Made by a program: the position numbers and the translations under genes. DNA of 48,998 nt, taken from NCBI GenBank assembly GCA_002689655.1, contig NZHC01000062.1, forward strand, positions 88,100 to 137,097, read 5' to 3'. Every line of letters starts with the position of its first letter. Positions within the stretch are counted from its first letter, which is position 1. The notes under the pieces are model-generated. The model saw nothing but the letters and a program-made list of their open reading frames with translations, was not told the origin of the DNA and made no database searches. This stretch comes from Rhodopirellula sp. (GTDB lineage Bacteria > Planctomycetota > Planctomycetia > Pirellulales > Pirellulaceae). Below, piece after piece: positions 20,634 to 29,523 of the stretch.

Positions 20634-21658
20634 GATGCAGCCACCTCAGTGGAATCGGCGGAGTCCAATGACGCTTGCTCTTCGTTTGCAACATGCAGAA
20701 ACGCATCTTCAAGATCCGTTGCAACTTCCCGAAATTGTGAAACTGGCTGACCCTGTTGCACCAATTGCGCCAACAAGGGCGCAATCGCATCATCACCGAG
20801 GCTCGTATTGAATCGCACCATTTGTTCCGCCTCGGCGCCGGTCGCTTTCCCAGGGCCACCCTTCTCGTGCTCAGCTTGCTGATCGAGCCAAACCTGAACG
20901 TTTTTCGTCGCACCAGCAACGCTTTCTCGCTGCAGCAACTGAATCTCGAACGTGCGCCGCTGTTGAATATCCTTCATGATGCTGTCCACCGTACCAAACG
21001 CCCGCAGTTTGCCTTTGGTAATCATTGCAACGACATCACAAACACGAGCCAGTTCAGGAAGAATGTGACTGGTAACAATCAGTGTCTTTCCCATGTCACT
21101 CAACTTGAGCAACAAAGTCCTCATGTCGATGCGTGCCTGCGGATCCAAGCCATTAGCAGGCTCATCGAGAATCAGAACCTCCGGGTCATGCATCATTGTG
21201 CGTGCCAGTGCAACCCGCTGCTGCATTCCACGGCTCAAAGCATCCACAAACAGATCCTTCATGTACGACGCCCCAGCGATCTCCAGAACCTCATCAATGC
21301 GTTTCAACCGAGGTTTCCGTGATAGTCCGTAGACGGCCCCAAAGAAGTCAAGATACTCACTCACTCTCATGTTGTTGTACTTGCCGAAGTCATCCGGCAT
21401 ATAACCAACGAGCTTCTTAATTCTGCGTGATTCCGTGAGGCAGTCCGCACCCGCAATTCGGGCTCCTCCAGAGGTCGGTTTCAGCAATCCAACCAGAATT
21501 TTGATCGTCGTTGTCTTGCCTGCTCCATTGGGTCCGATAAAACCCATGATTTGACCTTGCTCTACTTGCATCGATAACGAATCCAGTGCGGTGAACTCAC
21601 CGTATTGTTTCGTTAATTGGTCAATCTGGATAACTGCACTAGTTCCACTCACTGACAT
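20630..21658 (-). CDS. ABC transporter ATPase subunit (ABC-2 type)
   Basis: 342-aa nucleotide-binding subunit. Walker A is GPNGAGKT (42-49), the signature LSRGMQQR (141-148), Walker B LILDEP with catalytic E166, and the switch histidine lies in TSHILPEL. The Q-loop region reads YMPDDFG, with Asp instead of Gln, a variant I know from GldA-like and other ABC-2 ATPases. After residue 230 there is a C-terminal extension of about 110 residues, containing a glutamine/glutamate-rich stretch and DLEDAFLHVANEE, typical of CcmA-like exporters. It follows the 889-aa gene by 33 bases and overlaps the permease by 4 bases. It energises the permease at the inner face of the membrane. Confidence 0.92.
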   Translation of the reverse strand: MSVSGTSAVIQIDQLTKQYGEFTALDSLSMQVEQGQIMGFIGPNGAGKTTTIKILVGLLKPTSGGARIAGADCLTESRRIKKLVGYMPDDFGKYNNMRVSEYLDFFGAVYGLSRKPRLKRIDEVLEIAGASYMKDLFVDALSRGMQQRVALARTMMHDPEVLILDEPANGLDPQARIDMRTLLLKLSDMGKTLIVTSHILPELARVCDVVAMITKGKLRAFGTVDSIMKDIQQRRTFEIQLLQRESVAGATKNVQVWLDQQAEHEKGGPGKATGAEAEQMVRFNTSLGDDAIAPLLAQLVQQGQPVSQFREVATDLEDAFLHVANEEQASLDSADSTEVAAS

Positions 21659-21691
21659 CTCCGTTTCCGATCCACAAGTTATGTATGTCGT

Positions 21692-24361
21692 TCACTTCGC
21701 AACCCCTTCAAAGCTAACCTGCACAGTCTCAATTCCCCATGAGTTGCGCAAAGGCCCTGCTTCATCCTCGCCTGATTCCTGCGCCAACTCCGCCGCAGCT
21801 TTCTGCTCGTCAGACTCTGAAACACTGATCATCAATCGCAGCCCCCCTTTTTCATCTAGCATTAACGCCTGTGGCTCTGTGATTGAATACTGCACCGCAC
21901 CGATGGGGCTCACGAACTCGTGCAGCGTTTGAAATCCGTCATCCACGAAACCCTTGACCGAAACAATTCTACCTGGCGCTTTAATATTCAAATCAATTCG
22001 AGCCTCTGCCAACTCACATGGCATCACGGACTGTGGAACAGAAAATCGAACCGCCACATCACCCGGTTTGACGAGACCATCAAGCCATTTCCCAGTGGTC
22101 GAATTGTAGAATGTGGAACCCAGCGTGCCCAATAGCGCCCCTTGACGCACAAACGTCGACGGAACTTTAAACGCTGTCCCGGAAGGTGTCTTTTCAAATC
22201 GAACCGGCATCGTAACCAAAGACCAACCAACGCGTTCATAACCGTCCCCGAAGTCCAGCCCAATCCCAAGCGGAGTGGTCCATGTCACAAGCGTGGGTTC
22301 TTCACTGAAAAACTTGTCATCACGACTTGAAAGTGCCCGTAACAACCCCTGTCGCTTCTGCTGTCGCTCGGACAAAACGCCACTAGCAATGAACCTGCCT
22401 GAACCGAGTACACCATCACCACGATATTTCGGCTCAGGTTCCGCAGTGACAACAAGAGCCAGATCAGGCGTTCCCACAGTGGCGACAAAACTATCTTCAC
22501 AAATGCCAGGATCCAACCCATCCGTTCTCACCTGGAACCCTGCCGGGGTAAACTGCCCGATTGCGTTCCAAGGTTGTTCAATTTCCACTACCGCTTCGGC
22601 CTCGAGGTGTTGAACCACACCAGGTGGTTGATTCACAAAATACCAGTTCGCGCCCCCCCCATCACCCCAGACAATTCGTTTAGGCGCTCCGTTGTCCTGA
22701 CCGACCAAATGAGTGGTGGTATCGCCCCCAGTGGAGATGGGCAACGCACGGGCCTCCTGACTGTAAATGGCCGCGACCGAACTCACACCTGCAGTTGCAG
22801 TATCAGGAGATGTCCGCACAATCTGACCCGTTGCAATCGTCGATGGAACTTTGGACGTATTCAGCTTTCCCATCACAACCAGCACCACCATCGCGGTCAG
22901 TGCAGAGACTGGAACCAGAACGGCCAATCCTTGAAGCTGCTTCTGGTACATCAGCACTATCCCGCCGATCACCACCAGCAACATCTGCAGCGACAACACG
23001 CAAGCGACGGCGGTTCGGCTCGGAATTTTGTAACCAATCTCGCCATCAAGCACCTTCGAAACCTCCGCAACGTATTTTGGCGGCTCGAGTTTCGATACAA
23101 AAAACCTGCTTGCAAGCGCTGTTAGCGGCGGGGAGATTTTTGCATCCAGCAACCATCCCCGCGCACCCAGCGTTGTGAACAAAACCTCTCCCTCTCCAAC
23201 CTGTTGCCAAAAAGCAGCGGGCCATCCGTCAATATCGCAAACAACGTCCTCGGTATCCACAACCACCCTCGACATCCGAATTGGATTATCAAAGCTCATG
23301 TCCGTGAAGTCGTCTTGCGATGAAGCGTGTTGTGCCCGCACACGTATCTGAAAATCGTTCAGTTCAACTTCATCAACGACGCTGTAACACATGGCGTCGC
23401 CAACGAGCTTTTGCACAGACTCGGGCGTGATCTGGTCAACCATGATCCAAAGTCGGCCGCCATTGTTCAGCCATGACCTAATCCTTCGCACGCCAACCGT
23501 GTCAGCGAGAACCGCATCATCCGCAATGATCAACTGATCCAAGGGATCCAGCGGCTTGGACGTAGGCGGGATGAAGCCGCGATTCAAGTCCACCATCCCC
23601 AGATCCTGAGCACCGCTTCGCTGACTGTCGGAAATCGCGTAAAGCGTCCTACTGATAACACCTGCTTGATATTCCGCATCGCGCGTATTGATGCGTGGGG
23701 CGAGCATGGTCCCCGTTCGGTAGGCTTCACTTGACAGCAGAAGCCGACGCTTACCTTTCGGCATACCGACGGCATTCGCTTTGAACTCCTCGCCCCGCTC
23801 GGTTTCCTTGAGCTGCATGGTGGTAAGCTCGGCATAAATCCCGGCATCTGATGTCGGCGAGCCACCGTTTTTAGACACATCCTCAGGGACCTGAACAGCC
23901 AACCATGATTGACGCTTCGAACCAGCAGGAATCCATAATCGGCGGCCGTACTGCAGACCTGACTCATCTCCGACCGTCACGACGCTCATCTCCTCAGCGT
24001 CTTCGTTCGTCTTATTCAGTCCGTTCACACTCAACGTCGACCATCGACCGGCAACATGACGGGATGCCCCCGCATTTGCAACCGTGACAGTGGGACTCGG
24101 GACGCCCGGTGAGCCGGTAGCAGCTGGCAAACCATCTATTGACTCTCGTGTGCTCTCATTTTCACCCGATGCCTCAGCCTGCGTCTCTGCAGCTGGCTCT
24201 CTTTTAGCGGTGGGAGAGTTCGGCGCGGAATCCTGCGGCCCCAAAAGCTCAGCCTCCTGTGCCACAGCCAATGGAATCCCCGCAATGCCGCATGCGGCAA
24301 TCACCACCGTCAACACGCCCGGAAGCACCCACGAGACCAAGTATTTTAATGCTGCTGTCAC
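21692..24361 (-). CDS. Large exported membrane protein, first gene of the ABC operon
   Basis: 889 aa, GTG start, not assigned to a family with confidence. Order: signal sequence (1-34); a Pro/Glu/Ala-rich linker (36-95); a mostly beta region; a GATase-like alpha/beta segment (about 270-405), with LDQLIIADD, RSWLNNGGRLWIMVD and GEGEVLFTTLGARGWLL; two adjacent TM helices (about 450-471 and 479-498); and a beta-rich C-terminal domain of about 390 residues. The GATase-like segment beside an ABC-2 permease and ATPase recalls GldG and related ABC auxiliary proteins, in which a degenerate amidotransferase fold sits outside the membrane; that comparison is inference. It leads the four-gene unit and probably couples the transporter to extracytoplasmic substrate. 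Confidence 0.75.
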   Translation of the reverse strand: MTAALKYLVSWVLPGVLTVVIAACGIAGIPLAVAQEAELLGPQDSAPNSPTAKREPAAETQAEASGENESTRESIDGLPAATGSPGVPSPTVTVANAGASRHVAGRWSTLSVNGLNKTNEDAEEMSVVTVGDESGLQYGRRLWIPAGSKRQSWLAVQVPEDVSKNGGSPTSDAGIYAELTTMQLKETERGEEFKANAVGMPKGKRRLLLSSEAYRTGTMLAPRINTRDAEYQAGVISRTLYAISDSQRSGAQDLGMVDLNRGFIPPTSKPLDPLDQLIIADDAVLADTVGVRRIRSWLNNGGRLWIMVDQITPESVQKLVGDAMCYSVVDEVELNDFQIRVRAQHASSQDDFTDMSFDNPIRMSRVVVDTEDVVCDIDGWPAAFWQQVGEGEVLFTTLGARGWLLDAKISPPLTALASRFFVSKLEPPKYVAEVSKVLDGEIGYKIPSRTAVACVLSLQMLLVVIGGIVLMYQKQLQGLAVLVPVSALTAMVVLVVMGKLNTSKVPSTIATGQIVRTSPDTATAGVSSVAAIYSQEARALPISTGGDTTTHLVGQDNGAPKRIVWGDGGGANWYFVNQPPGVVQHLEAEAVVEIEQPWNAIGQFTPAGFQVRTDGLDPGICEDSFVATVGTPDLALVVTAEPEPKYRGDGVLGSGRFIASGVLSERQQKRQGLLRALSSRDDKFFSEEPTLVTWTTPLGIGLDFGDGYERVGWSLVTMPVRFEKTPSGTAFKVPSTFVRQGALLGTLGSTFYNSTTGKWLDGLVKPGDVAVRFSVPQSVMPCELAEARIDLNIKAPGRIVSVKGFVDDGFQTLHEFVSPIGAVQYSITEPQALMLDEKGGLRLMISVSESDEQKAAAELAQESGEDEAGPLRNSWGIETVQVSFEGVAK

Positions 24362-24915
24362 GATCGTATCTGAAGTTGGCAGTAAGTGAGAATGAGCAAG
24401 CGTGCCCGAGCCGGCATTCTAGGGCAGTGGCGATACGCTAGCAATCAGCCACGTCTGTGCAGCCATCTCATCATCCGGAACCACGAAGCCCAAACAATGG
24501 AATTCACCGCCAGAACCTCCTCACACCCCCAATCGCAGCACGGTACACACACATACGGCCGAAAGCTTCTGTCCCGAACACCGCCGCGTCTTCCGAGTGG
24601 CCAACCTCCAAGTTCATCCAACACGAAAGACACAAGGAACTCCCGGACCAACTTGTTACTCCCGCGGCAACTTTGTCACTAGCCCTACAGGTTTTCTAGA
24701 CCAAACCCCTTCCAAGATCCCCTGCTCCTAGGTCATCGGCACGCCCTGCAACCCGGCTTCGTCCGTCCTGTAAACGATGGATAACTACCGCATGCACAAT
24801 CAGCGACACACAGCAGCTGTCGCCGTCCCACTAGCCAGCAACAGTAATCAATCAGCGTTTTGTTCATCTGAAGTCGTCAGCACGATACCGAATACTGCGC
24901 ACAGCCATCTTGGCG
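24362..24915. other. Intergenic region upstream of the ABC operon
   Basis: About 550 bases between the stop of the flippase-like gene and the start of the 889-aa gene, both on the minus strand. It must contain the operon promoter. I see no RNA gene, repeat or credible small ORF. Confidence 0.4.
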
Positions 24916-26055
24916 TTAAACAAAATTTCCCCGCGTTTCTTCTTCAGCAGCAACGCACACACCTCGCAACCACAACCAGCAAAACGCTGCGACAAGGCCC
25001 TCTACGGTCGCGAATAACAATCGTGCCGCAATGGCCGCCAAGATTGCCTGAGTCGCTCCGATGGAAACTGCCAGCACGGTGGTGACTACCAACTCCCGGA
25101 TACCAGCCCCACCGGGCAGAAGGGATGCAAAACCGATCACCACAGCCAGGCTCATGGCAGCAGTGCACACAAGGTACAACTCAACAACACCCGGTGTCGC
25201 ATCAACGTTTCCCGCTGAGAAACCAGGAATCGCCGCGACCAACAGTGTAAACGAGGCTCCTATGAGCAACCATGACAACGACGACCAAGCCCAACCCGCA
25301 ACAAACAGTCCCCAACCAAGTCTACCTTCCTCAACTTGCGTGCAATCCTTGATGAGACGTTTTGCAACAACCCTGAGCACAAGTGGAAACGTTGGCAAAC
25401 TGGCAATGGCTGCGATGCCCGCTGCCATCACCGAAATCCAGACTGGAACCGGCAGCCATAACACAACGATTCCCGCCACGGCTCCTCCAACCGCCATCAT
25501 CAAAAAAGTCTCCAAGAACACGCTCATCGTCGCCTGCAATGGCTCCACCCCATCGCGTGCCAGCACGCCGGCCCGGATGACAATCACCATGGCCTTTCCG
25601 GGGACGTACTTCCCGATGTGCCCCATAAGCTGTGCCGCCAGTACGATCCCGTAGCGTGGCCGTTGCCCCAGAGAAACCAAAGCACGCCTAAGCAAAAACC
25701 CAGATGGCAGTAAACCCAAGCCATACAAACAACCAGCTGCAACCACATAATGCCATCGGATCGAAGTCCAGTGCGGTAAGGAAGCCACAAGTGCCTCACG
25801 GCGAGCCAATAGCTCGGCCCGATCCCCTTGCGTTGCGGATACCAATTCGGAGTCGAGCGATTCAATCTGTCGCTGAAGTTTGCCCTTCTCCTGTTTCCAC
25901 TGTGTCACGGCCGATCGCGTGGCAATCCACAGTCCGCCGACAACAACAATAGCAATCACCACTTTCGAAACACGAAGAAACAGAGGCTTATACCTCGCAA
26001 ATCGCTCGCGTTTACTGATCACGTTTTTTTCACTTGGGTCTTCGGTTGAAGTCAA
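24916..26055 (-). CDS. UPF0104/LPG synthase TM-like flippase family protein
   Basis: Polytopic membrane protein of 379 aa with about eight helices. It carries the family marks GHIGKYVPGKAMVIVIRAG (about 173-191) and GFASLLPGGAGIRE, as in the transmembrane half of MprF and in AglD/UPF0104 lipid flippase-like proteins. No aminoacyl-transferase domain is attached. Between the first helix (VVIAIVVVGGLWIA) and the rest is a periplasmic coiled-coil-like stretch (about 57-95) rich in Glu, Gln and Leu. I choose a TTG start because GAGGAG lies exactly 6 bases upstream; the frame is open another 53 codons, but they look non-coding and would run into the divergent neighbour. It likely moves a lipid or polyprenyl-linked substrate; which one is unknown. 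Confidence 0.82.
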   Translation of the reverse strand: MTSTEDPSEKNVISKRERFARYKPLFLRVSKVVIAIVVVGGLWIATRSAVTQWKQEKGKLQRQIESLDSELVSATQGDRAELLARREALVASLPHWTSIRWHYVVAAGCLYGLGLLPSGFLLRRALVSLGQRPRYGIVLAAQLMGHIGKYVPGKAMVIVIRAGVLARDGVEPLQATMSVFLETFLMMAVGGAVAGIVVLWLPVPVWISVMAAGIAAIASLPTFPLVLRVVAKRLIKDCTQVEEGRLGWGLFVAGWAWSSLSWLLIGASFTLLVAAIPGFSAGNVDATPGVVELYLVCTAAMSLAVVIGFASLLPGGAGIRELVVTTVLAVSIGATQAILAAIAARLLFATVEGLVAAFCWLWLRGVCVAAEEETRGNFV

Positions 26056-26061
26056 AATACT

Positions 26062-26067
26062 CTCCTC
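26062..26067 (-). promoter_or_regulatory. Ribosome binding site of the flippase-like gene
   Basis: GAGGAG on the minus strand, 6 bases before TTG at 26055. It fixes the start well inside the long open frame. Confidence 0.6.
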
Positions 26068-26244
26068 TACTAACCACTTGCTGCTGCGAGCGTAGCAAAT
26101 CAACGTGCCCACCGATGCCCGGAACATTGCATCGCGTCCATGGAAGGGATAAAAACAAGCTGGAGTTGCACTCAAACTGTGCCACACTGTAAGCCCAACG
26201 CCCTCGTCCGTCATCTATCAAGCAGTTTTGCTGAGCAAGCCCAG

Positions 26245-27960
26245 ATGCCTAAAAGAAAAAAACAGCGAAAACAGAATGCGTCTGTGTCCGGAGCCGAGAA
26301 AAAGGTTCAAGAGGTGTTACCCCCGGCAAAGGTCTCGGCGGGACACAATCCCATCTCCGAAACAGCGGCTTTCGAATCGGAACGCACGACTGCTCCCTCC
26401 CCTGAACTGCCACCTTTGCCCTCACTCTCTCGGATTCTCTCCGTGGTGATGTTGATCCTCGGGATTTTGGCGGTCGGTGCTTTGTTTTACAAAGTCATGG
26501 CCGGTTTTTTTGTACCTCTGTTTCTGGCGGCCTTACTCGTCGTTCTGTTTCGGCCCGTCTATTTGCATATCCTCAGACGCTGCAAAGACCGCCGTCAACT
26601 CGCAGCGATGGCTACCACCTTGCTCATCATGACAGTCGTCCTGTTTCCCATTTTCCTACTGATCTCCGTCGCAGCCAGCCAGTTCACGGCGATGGTAAGC
26701 CATGTAGACTTCAATGACCTTTCAGCTGCATTGGATCGTGGCAGAGAAAAAGTTGGAATCTCACTTCCGTATGCGGAACAGTTCCGTCGGCTTGACTCGC
26801 TCTCGGATAGCCTGGACGAACCCGAACGTGCCGGAGTCGACAGCACGCCCATTATCGGTAGCGACGCAAAAATTGCGAAGCAGATGGTCCTCGAGAACAT
26901 TACCGAGGCACTAACACTCGTCAAATACCTTCAAACGCAGGTCGACGGCCCTGCCACAGCTGATGAGGCGGCTCGCATTGCTGAAGAGAAACTCGCTGAA
27001 TTTCAAAATGCTGTTCAGACCCATAACGCTGACTCAACCCAATCCAACACTGACGAACTAATTGGCAAACTGAGTGCCGAAGAAAAGTTTCATCGCCAAA
27101 GCGTGATTGCATCGGCAGCCATACGCTCATGGATGCGTATCTTGCTTGGAGGTACATTCCGCAGCCAGGTTCGTCTGCTTGCCAATCCAAGCACTGAGTC
27201 ATTTAAGGACTTACTGAATCGCGGAAGGGAAGTACTGCAACCTCGCTTTGTGTCGCTAACCAGCGCCACGGGAGGATTTTTACTCCAGTCTATCATTGGA
27301 ATGCTGATCCTTGTGATTGCGATCTATTTCTTTCTACTTGATGGAGCGAGCATGATCCGCACCTTGATGCGTCTCAGCCCACTTGATGACAATTACGAAA
27401 CCCGTTTGCTACTGGAATTTGACCGCACAAGCCGCGCTGTTGTGTTGGCAAGTGTCTGCAGTGCGTTGGCTCAAGGGGTCCTCGCAGCCTTAGCATTCTG
27501 GTTTTGTGGCTTCGACTCGGTCATATTTTTATTCTTAGTCACCAGCCTCATGGCACTGGTTCCATTTCTCGGCGCCGCATCGGTCTGGATTCCCTGCGTG
27601 CTTTATCTGGGTGCGGTCGAAGAAAGCTGGTACGCTGCGTTAGGCCTTTTCCTCTACGGCGCTGGTATTGTTTCGTCCATCGACAACGTCATCAAGATGT
27701 ATGTTCTGCACGGACGCTCCACCATGCATCCGTTATTTGCTTTGTTGAGCGTCTTGGGGGGCGTGAAAGTGTTTGGGCCGATTGGTATTCTGGTTGGCCC
27801 CATGGTCGTCGTATTCATGCAAACGCTCTTAGAGATATTGAACCACGAACTCGCTGAACGTGACGCAAGCACAATCATGAACGAGCCCCAGGAACCAGCT
27901 GAGCCAACTGGCGGAGTTGACCCACCCACCGCTGGACAGCTCGACCCCCAAAGCTCTTGA
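26245..27960 (+). CDS. AI-2E family (PerM/TqsA-like) membrane protein
   Basis: 571-aa permease-like protein. After a charged, lysine-rich cytoplasmic N-terminus come two helices separated by a short loop (SVVMLILGILAVGALFYKV, then FFVPLFLAALLVVLFRPVY), then a long soluble region with a Glu/Ala/Gln-rich insertion (about 180-300). The C-terminal bundle has LIAIYFFLLDG-like and FLGAASVWIPCVLYLG segments and ends with the family-typical KVFGPIGILVGPMVVVFMQTL block. The insertion makes it longer than the usual 350 aa. Members export autoinducer-2 or exchange ions, and the actual substrate varies. The start is the ATG of MPKRKKQRKQ; upstream codons overlap the divergent control region. Confidence 0.87.
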   Translation: MPKRKKQRKQNASVSGAEKKVQEVLPPAKVSAGHNPISETAAFESERTTAPSPELPPLPSLSRILSVVMLILGILAVGALFYKVMAGFFVPLFLAALLVVLFRPVYLHILRRCKDRRQLAAMATTLLIMTVVLFPIFLLISVAASQFTAMVSHVDFNDLSAALDRGREKVGISLPYAEQFRRLDSLSDSLDEPERAGVDSTPIIGSDAKIAKQMVLENITEALTLVKYLQTQVDGPATADEAARIAEEKLAEFQNAVQTHNADSTQSNTDELIGKLSAEEKFHRQSVIASAAIRSWMRILLGGTFRSQVRLLANPSTESFKDLLNRGREVLQPRFVSLTSATGGFLLQSIIGMLILVIAIYFFLLDGASMIRTLMRLSPLDDNYETRLLLEFDRTSRAVVLASVCSALAQGVLAALAFWFCGFDSVIFLFLVTSLMALVPFLGAASVWIPCVLYLGAVEESWYAALGLFLYGAGIVSSIDNVIKMYVLHGRSTMHPLFALLSVLGGVKVFGPIGILVGPMVVVFMQTLLEILNHELAERDASTIMNEPQEPAEPTGGVDPPTAGQLDPQSS

Positions 27961-28069
27961 CCCGGTGAAGTCACTCGCGTGTAGCCCATTGCTGCCGTCT
28001 GATTAGTTGTCGTGCGAAGCAAACGAGTTGCAGCGGAACAAAACGGCGGGTCTCGGCAGCTTTCGAAGG

Positions 28070-29395
28070 TCAAGCGGTGCCAGGGTATTTCCAGCCATTG
28101 TGATAAGGTCGACTCAGGAGAGCGTTTGCCTCATCGTCGCCCACGACCTGCTCCAGATCACCATCCCAGTTCACACTTCTTCCGAGCTTCAAGGACAGCA
28201 TGCCAAGAAGGCTCATGTTGGTCGCATCGTGGCCAATCTGCACATCGCACTCTGGCCGTCGCCCGGTCTCAATTGCGTCAACAAAATCCGCCCATAACAA
28301 ATCAATGCTATGCCCATCTGGCTCGTTATGGACCGCGTCCTGATGGATCGGTGCTCTCTTCGAGTCTGCTGGATAAAACGTCCAACCATCCCGCCAACCC
28401 ATGTGAAACGTTCCCTTGGTACCGTAGAAGTGGCAACCTACTGATGACTTCTGCGGCCCCGTTCCACCGAATCTCCGATGTTCCCAGTACGCTGTGAATG
28501 ACTCAAATTGATAAGTCGCAACCTGATGATCGGGAGCATCCGTTGTCTGATGCTTTTGGTTCAGCACCGCGGCACCCTTAACAGGCCGTCCCCCAACCGA
28601 GTGAACCTGTTTCGGATACTTTTCATCCGTCCAGCAGAGAATCTGGTCTAACCAGTGAACTCCCCAGTCACCTAAAGTCCCATTTGCGAAGTCAAGGAAA
28701 TTCCTGAATCCCCCAGGATGTATCTTTCGATTGAATGGACGCATCGGTGCAGGACCGCAGTACATTTTCCAATCAAGCTGCTCTGGCGGTGGGCTATTTG
28801 GCGTAGGCAATTCCGCACCACCCCGGTTGTGCACGAATGCTTTCACCATACCAATATCGCCGGCCCCACCATCTTTCAGAAACTTCATCCCTGAAACGTA
28901 ATGTGGTCCGATGCGTCGATGCAGACCAACCTGGACGACCCGGTCATTCGCACGCGCCGCCTCGAGCATGGCGCGACTTTCTGCGATTGTGTGGCCGGTT
29001 GGCTTTTCCACAAAGATATGAGCGCCCGCCTCAATCGCGGCGATGGTATTGAGCGCGTGCCAATGATCCGGAGTCGCAACGATTGCAATCTCAACTTCCT
29101 CCTTCTCAAGCAGCTCTCGGAAGTCTCCATAAGTATTGGGCGCATGCCCCGTTAGATCCTCAACCTCCTCTGCAGCCAACTCGAGCTTGTCGCGATCAAC
29201 GTCACACAGCGCAACGACCTTCACGTTTTCAGCTGCCAGAGCCTCCTTGAGAATGTTCATTCCCCACCAACCTGAACCAATCAACGCTGTTCGATAACGC
29301 TTCGCTTTGTTCTTTGTCGCATGGATGGCTGGTGTGGCGGCGAGGGTGCCCGCAACCGCAGCCGTTTGAATGAACTGCCGTCGTTTAATACTCAT
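28070..29395 (-). CDS. Tat-exported Gfo/Idh/MocA family oxidoreductase
   Basis: 441-aa NAD(P)-dependent oxidoreductase. The N-terminus carries a twin-arginine signal, KRRQFIQTAAVAGTLAATPA, so it is exported already folded with its cofactor. The Rossmann domain starts with YRTALIGSGWWGMN (the usual GxGxxG reads GSGWWG) and has the EKPTGHT motif of the family. The C-terminal domain has DWGVHWLDQ. Very many planctomycete paralogues of this shape act on sugars or sugar polymers outside the cytoplasm, often beside sulfatases; the substrate is not determined. ATG 29395 is preceded by AGGAAA at a 6-base distance, which beats the Met nine codons upstream. Confidence 0.9.
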   Translation of the reverse strand: MSIKRRQFIQTAAVAGTLAATPAIHATKNKAKRYRTALIGSGWWGMNILKEALAAENVKVVALCDVDRDKLELAAEEVEDLTGHAPNTYGDFRELLEKEEVEIAIVATPDHWHALNTIAAIEAGAHIFVEKPTGHTIAESRAMLEAARANDRVVQVGLHRRIGPHYVSGMKFLKDGGAGDIGMVKAFVHNRGGAELPTPNSPPPEQLDWKMYCGPAPMRPFNRKIHPGGFRNFLDFANGTLGDWGVHWLDQILCWTDEKYPKQVHSVGGRPVKGAAVLNQKHQTTDAPDHQVATYQFESFTAYWEHRRFGGTGPQKSSVGCHFYGTKGTFHMGWRDGWTFYPADSKRAPIHQDAVHNEPDGHSIDLLWADFVDAIETGRRPECDVQIGHDATNMSLLGMLSLKLGRSVNWDGDLEQVVGDDEANALLSRPYHNGWKYPGTA

Positions 29396-29401
29396 GTGTT
29401 T

Positions 29402-29405
29402 TCCT
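29402..29405 (-). promoter_or_regulatory. Ribosome binding site of the Gfo/Idh/MocA gene
   Basis: AGGA on the minus strand, 6 bases before ATG 29395. This places the start directly at the Tat signal peptide. Confidence 0.5.
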
Positions 29406-29523
29406 GAAGTGGTCGCTTGCACGCATTCTAAACCAATCTTTCTGCCCTGTAAGGCAATGCCAGGCTAAAACTAACCATGACGAGCCACCAGAACAAATTT
29501 CCCAAAAACGGGCGGCCCAACCG

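Noticed and set aside
25061-25654. 197-codon plus-strand frame in the flippase-like gene
   Set aside because: Antisense to clear helices and family motifs; Ser/Thr/Pro-rich shadow.
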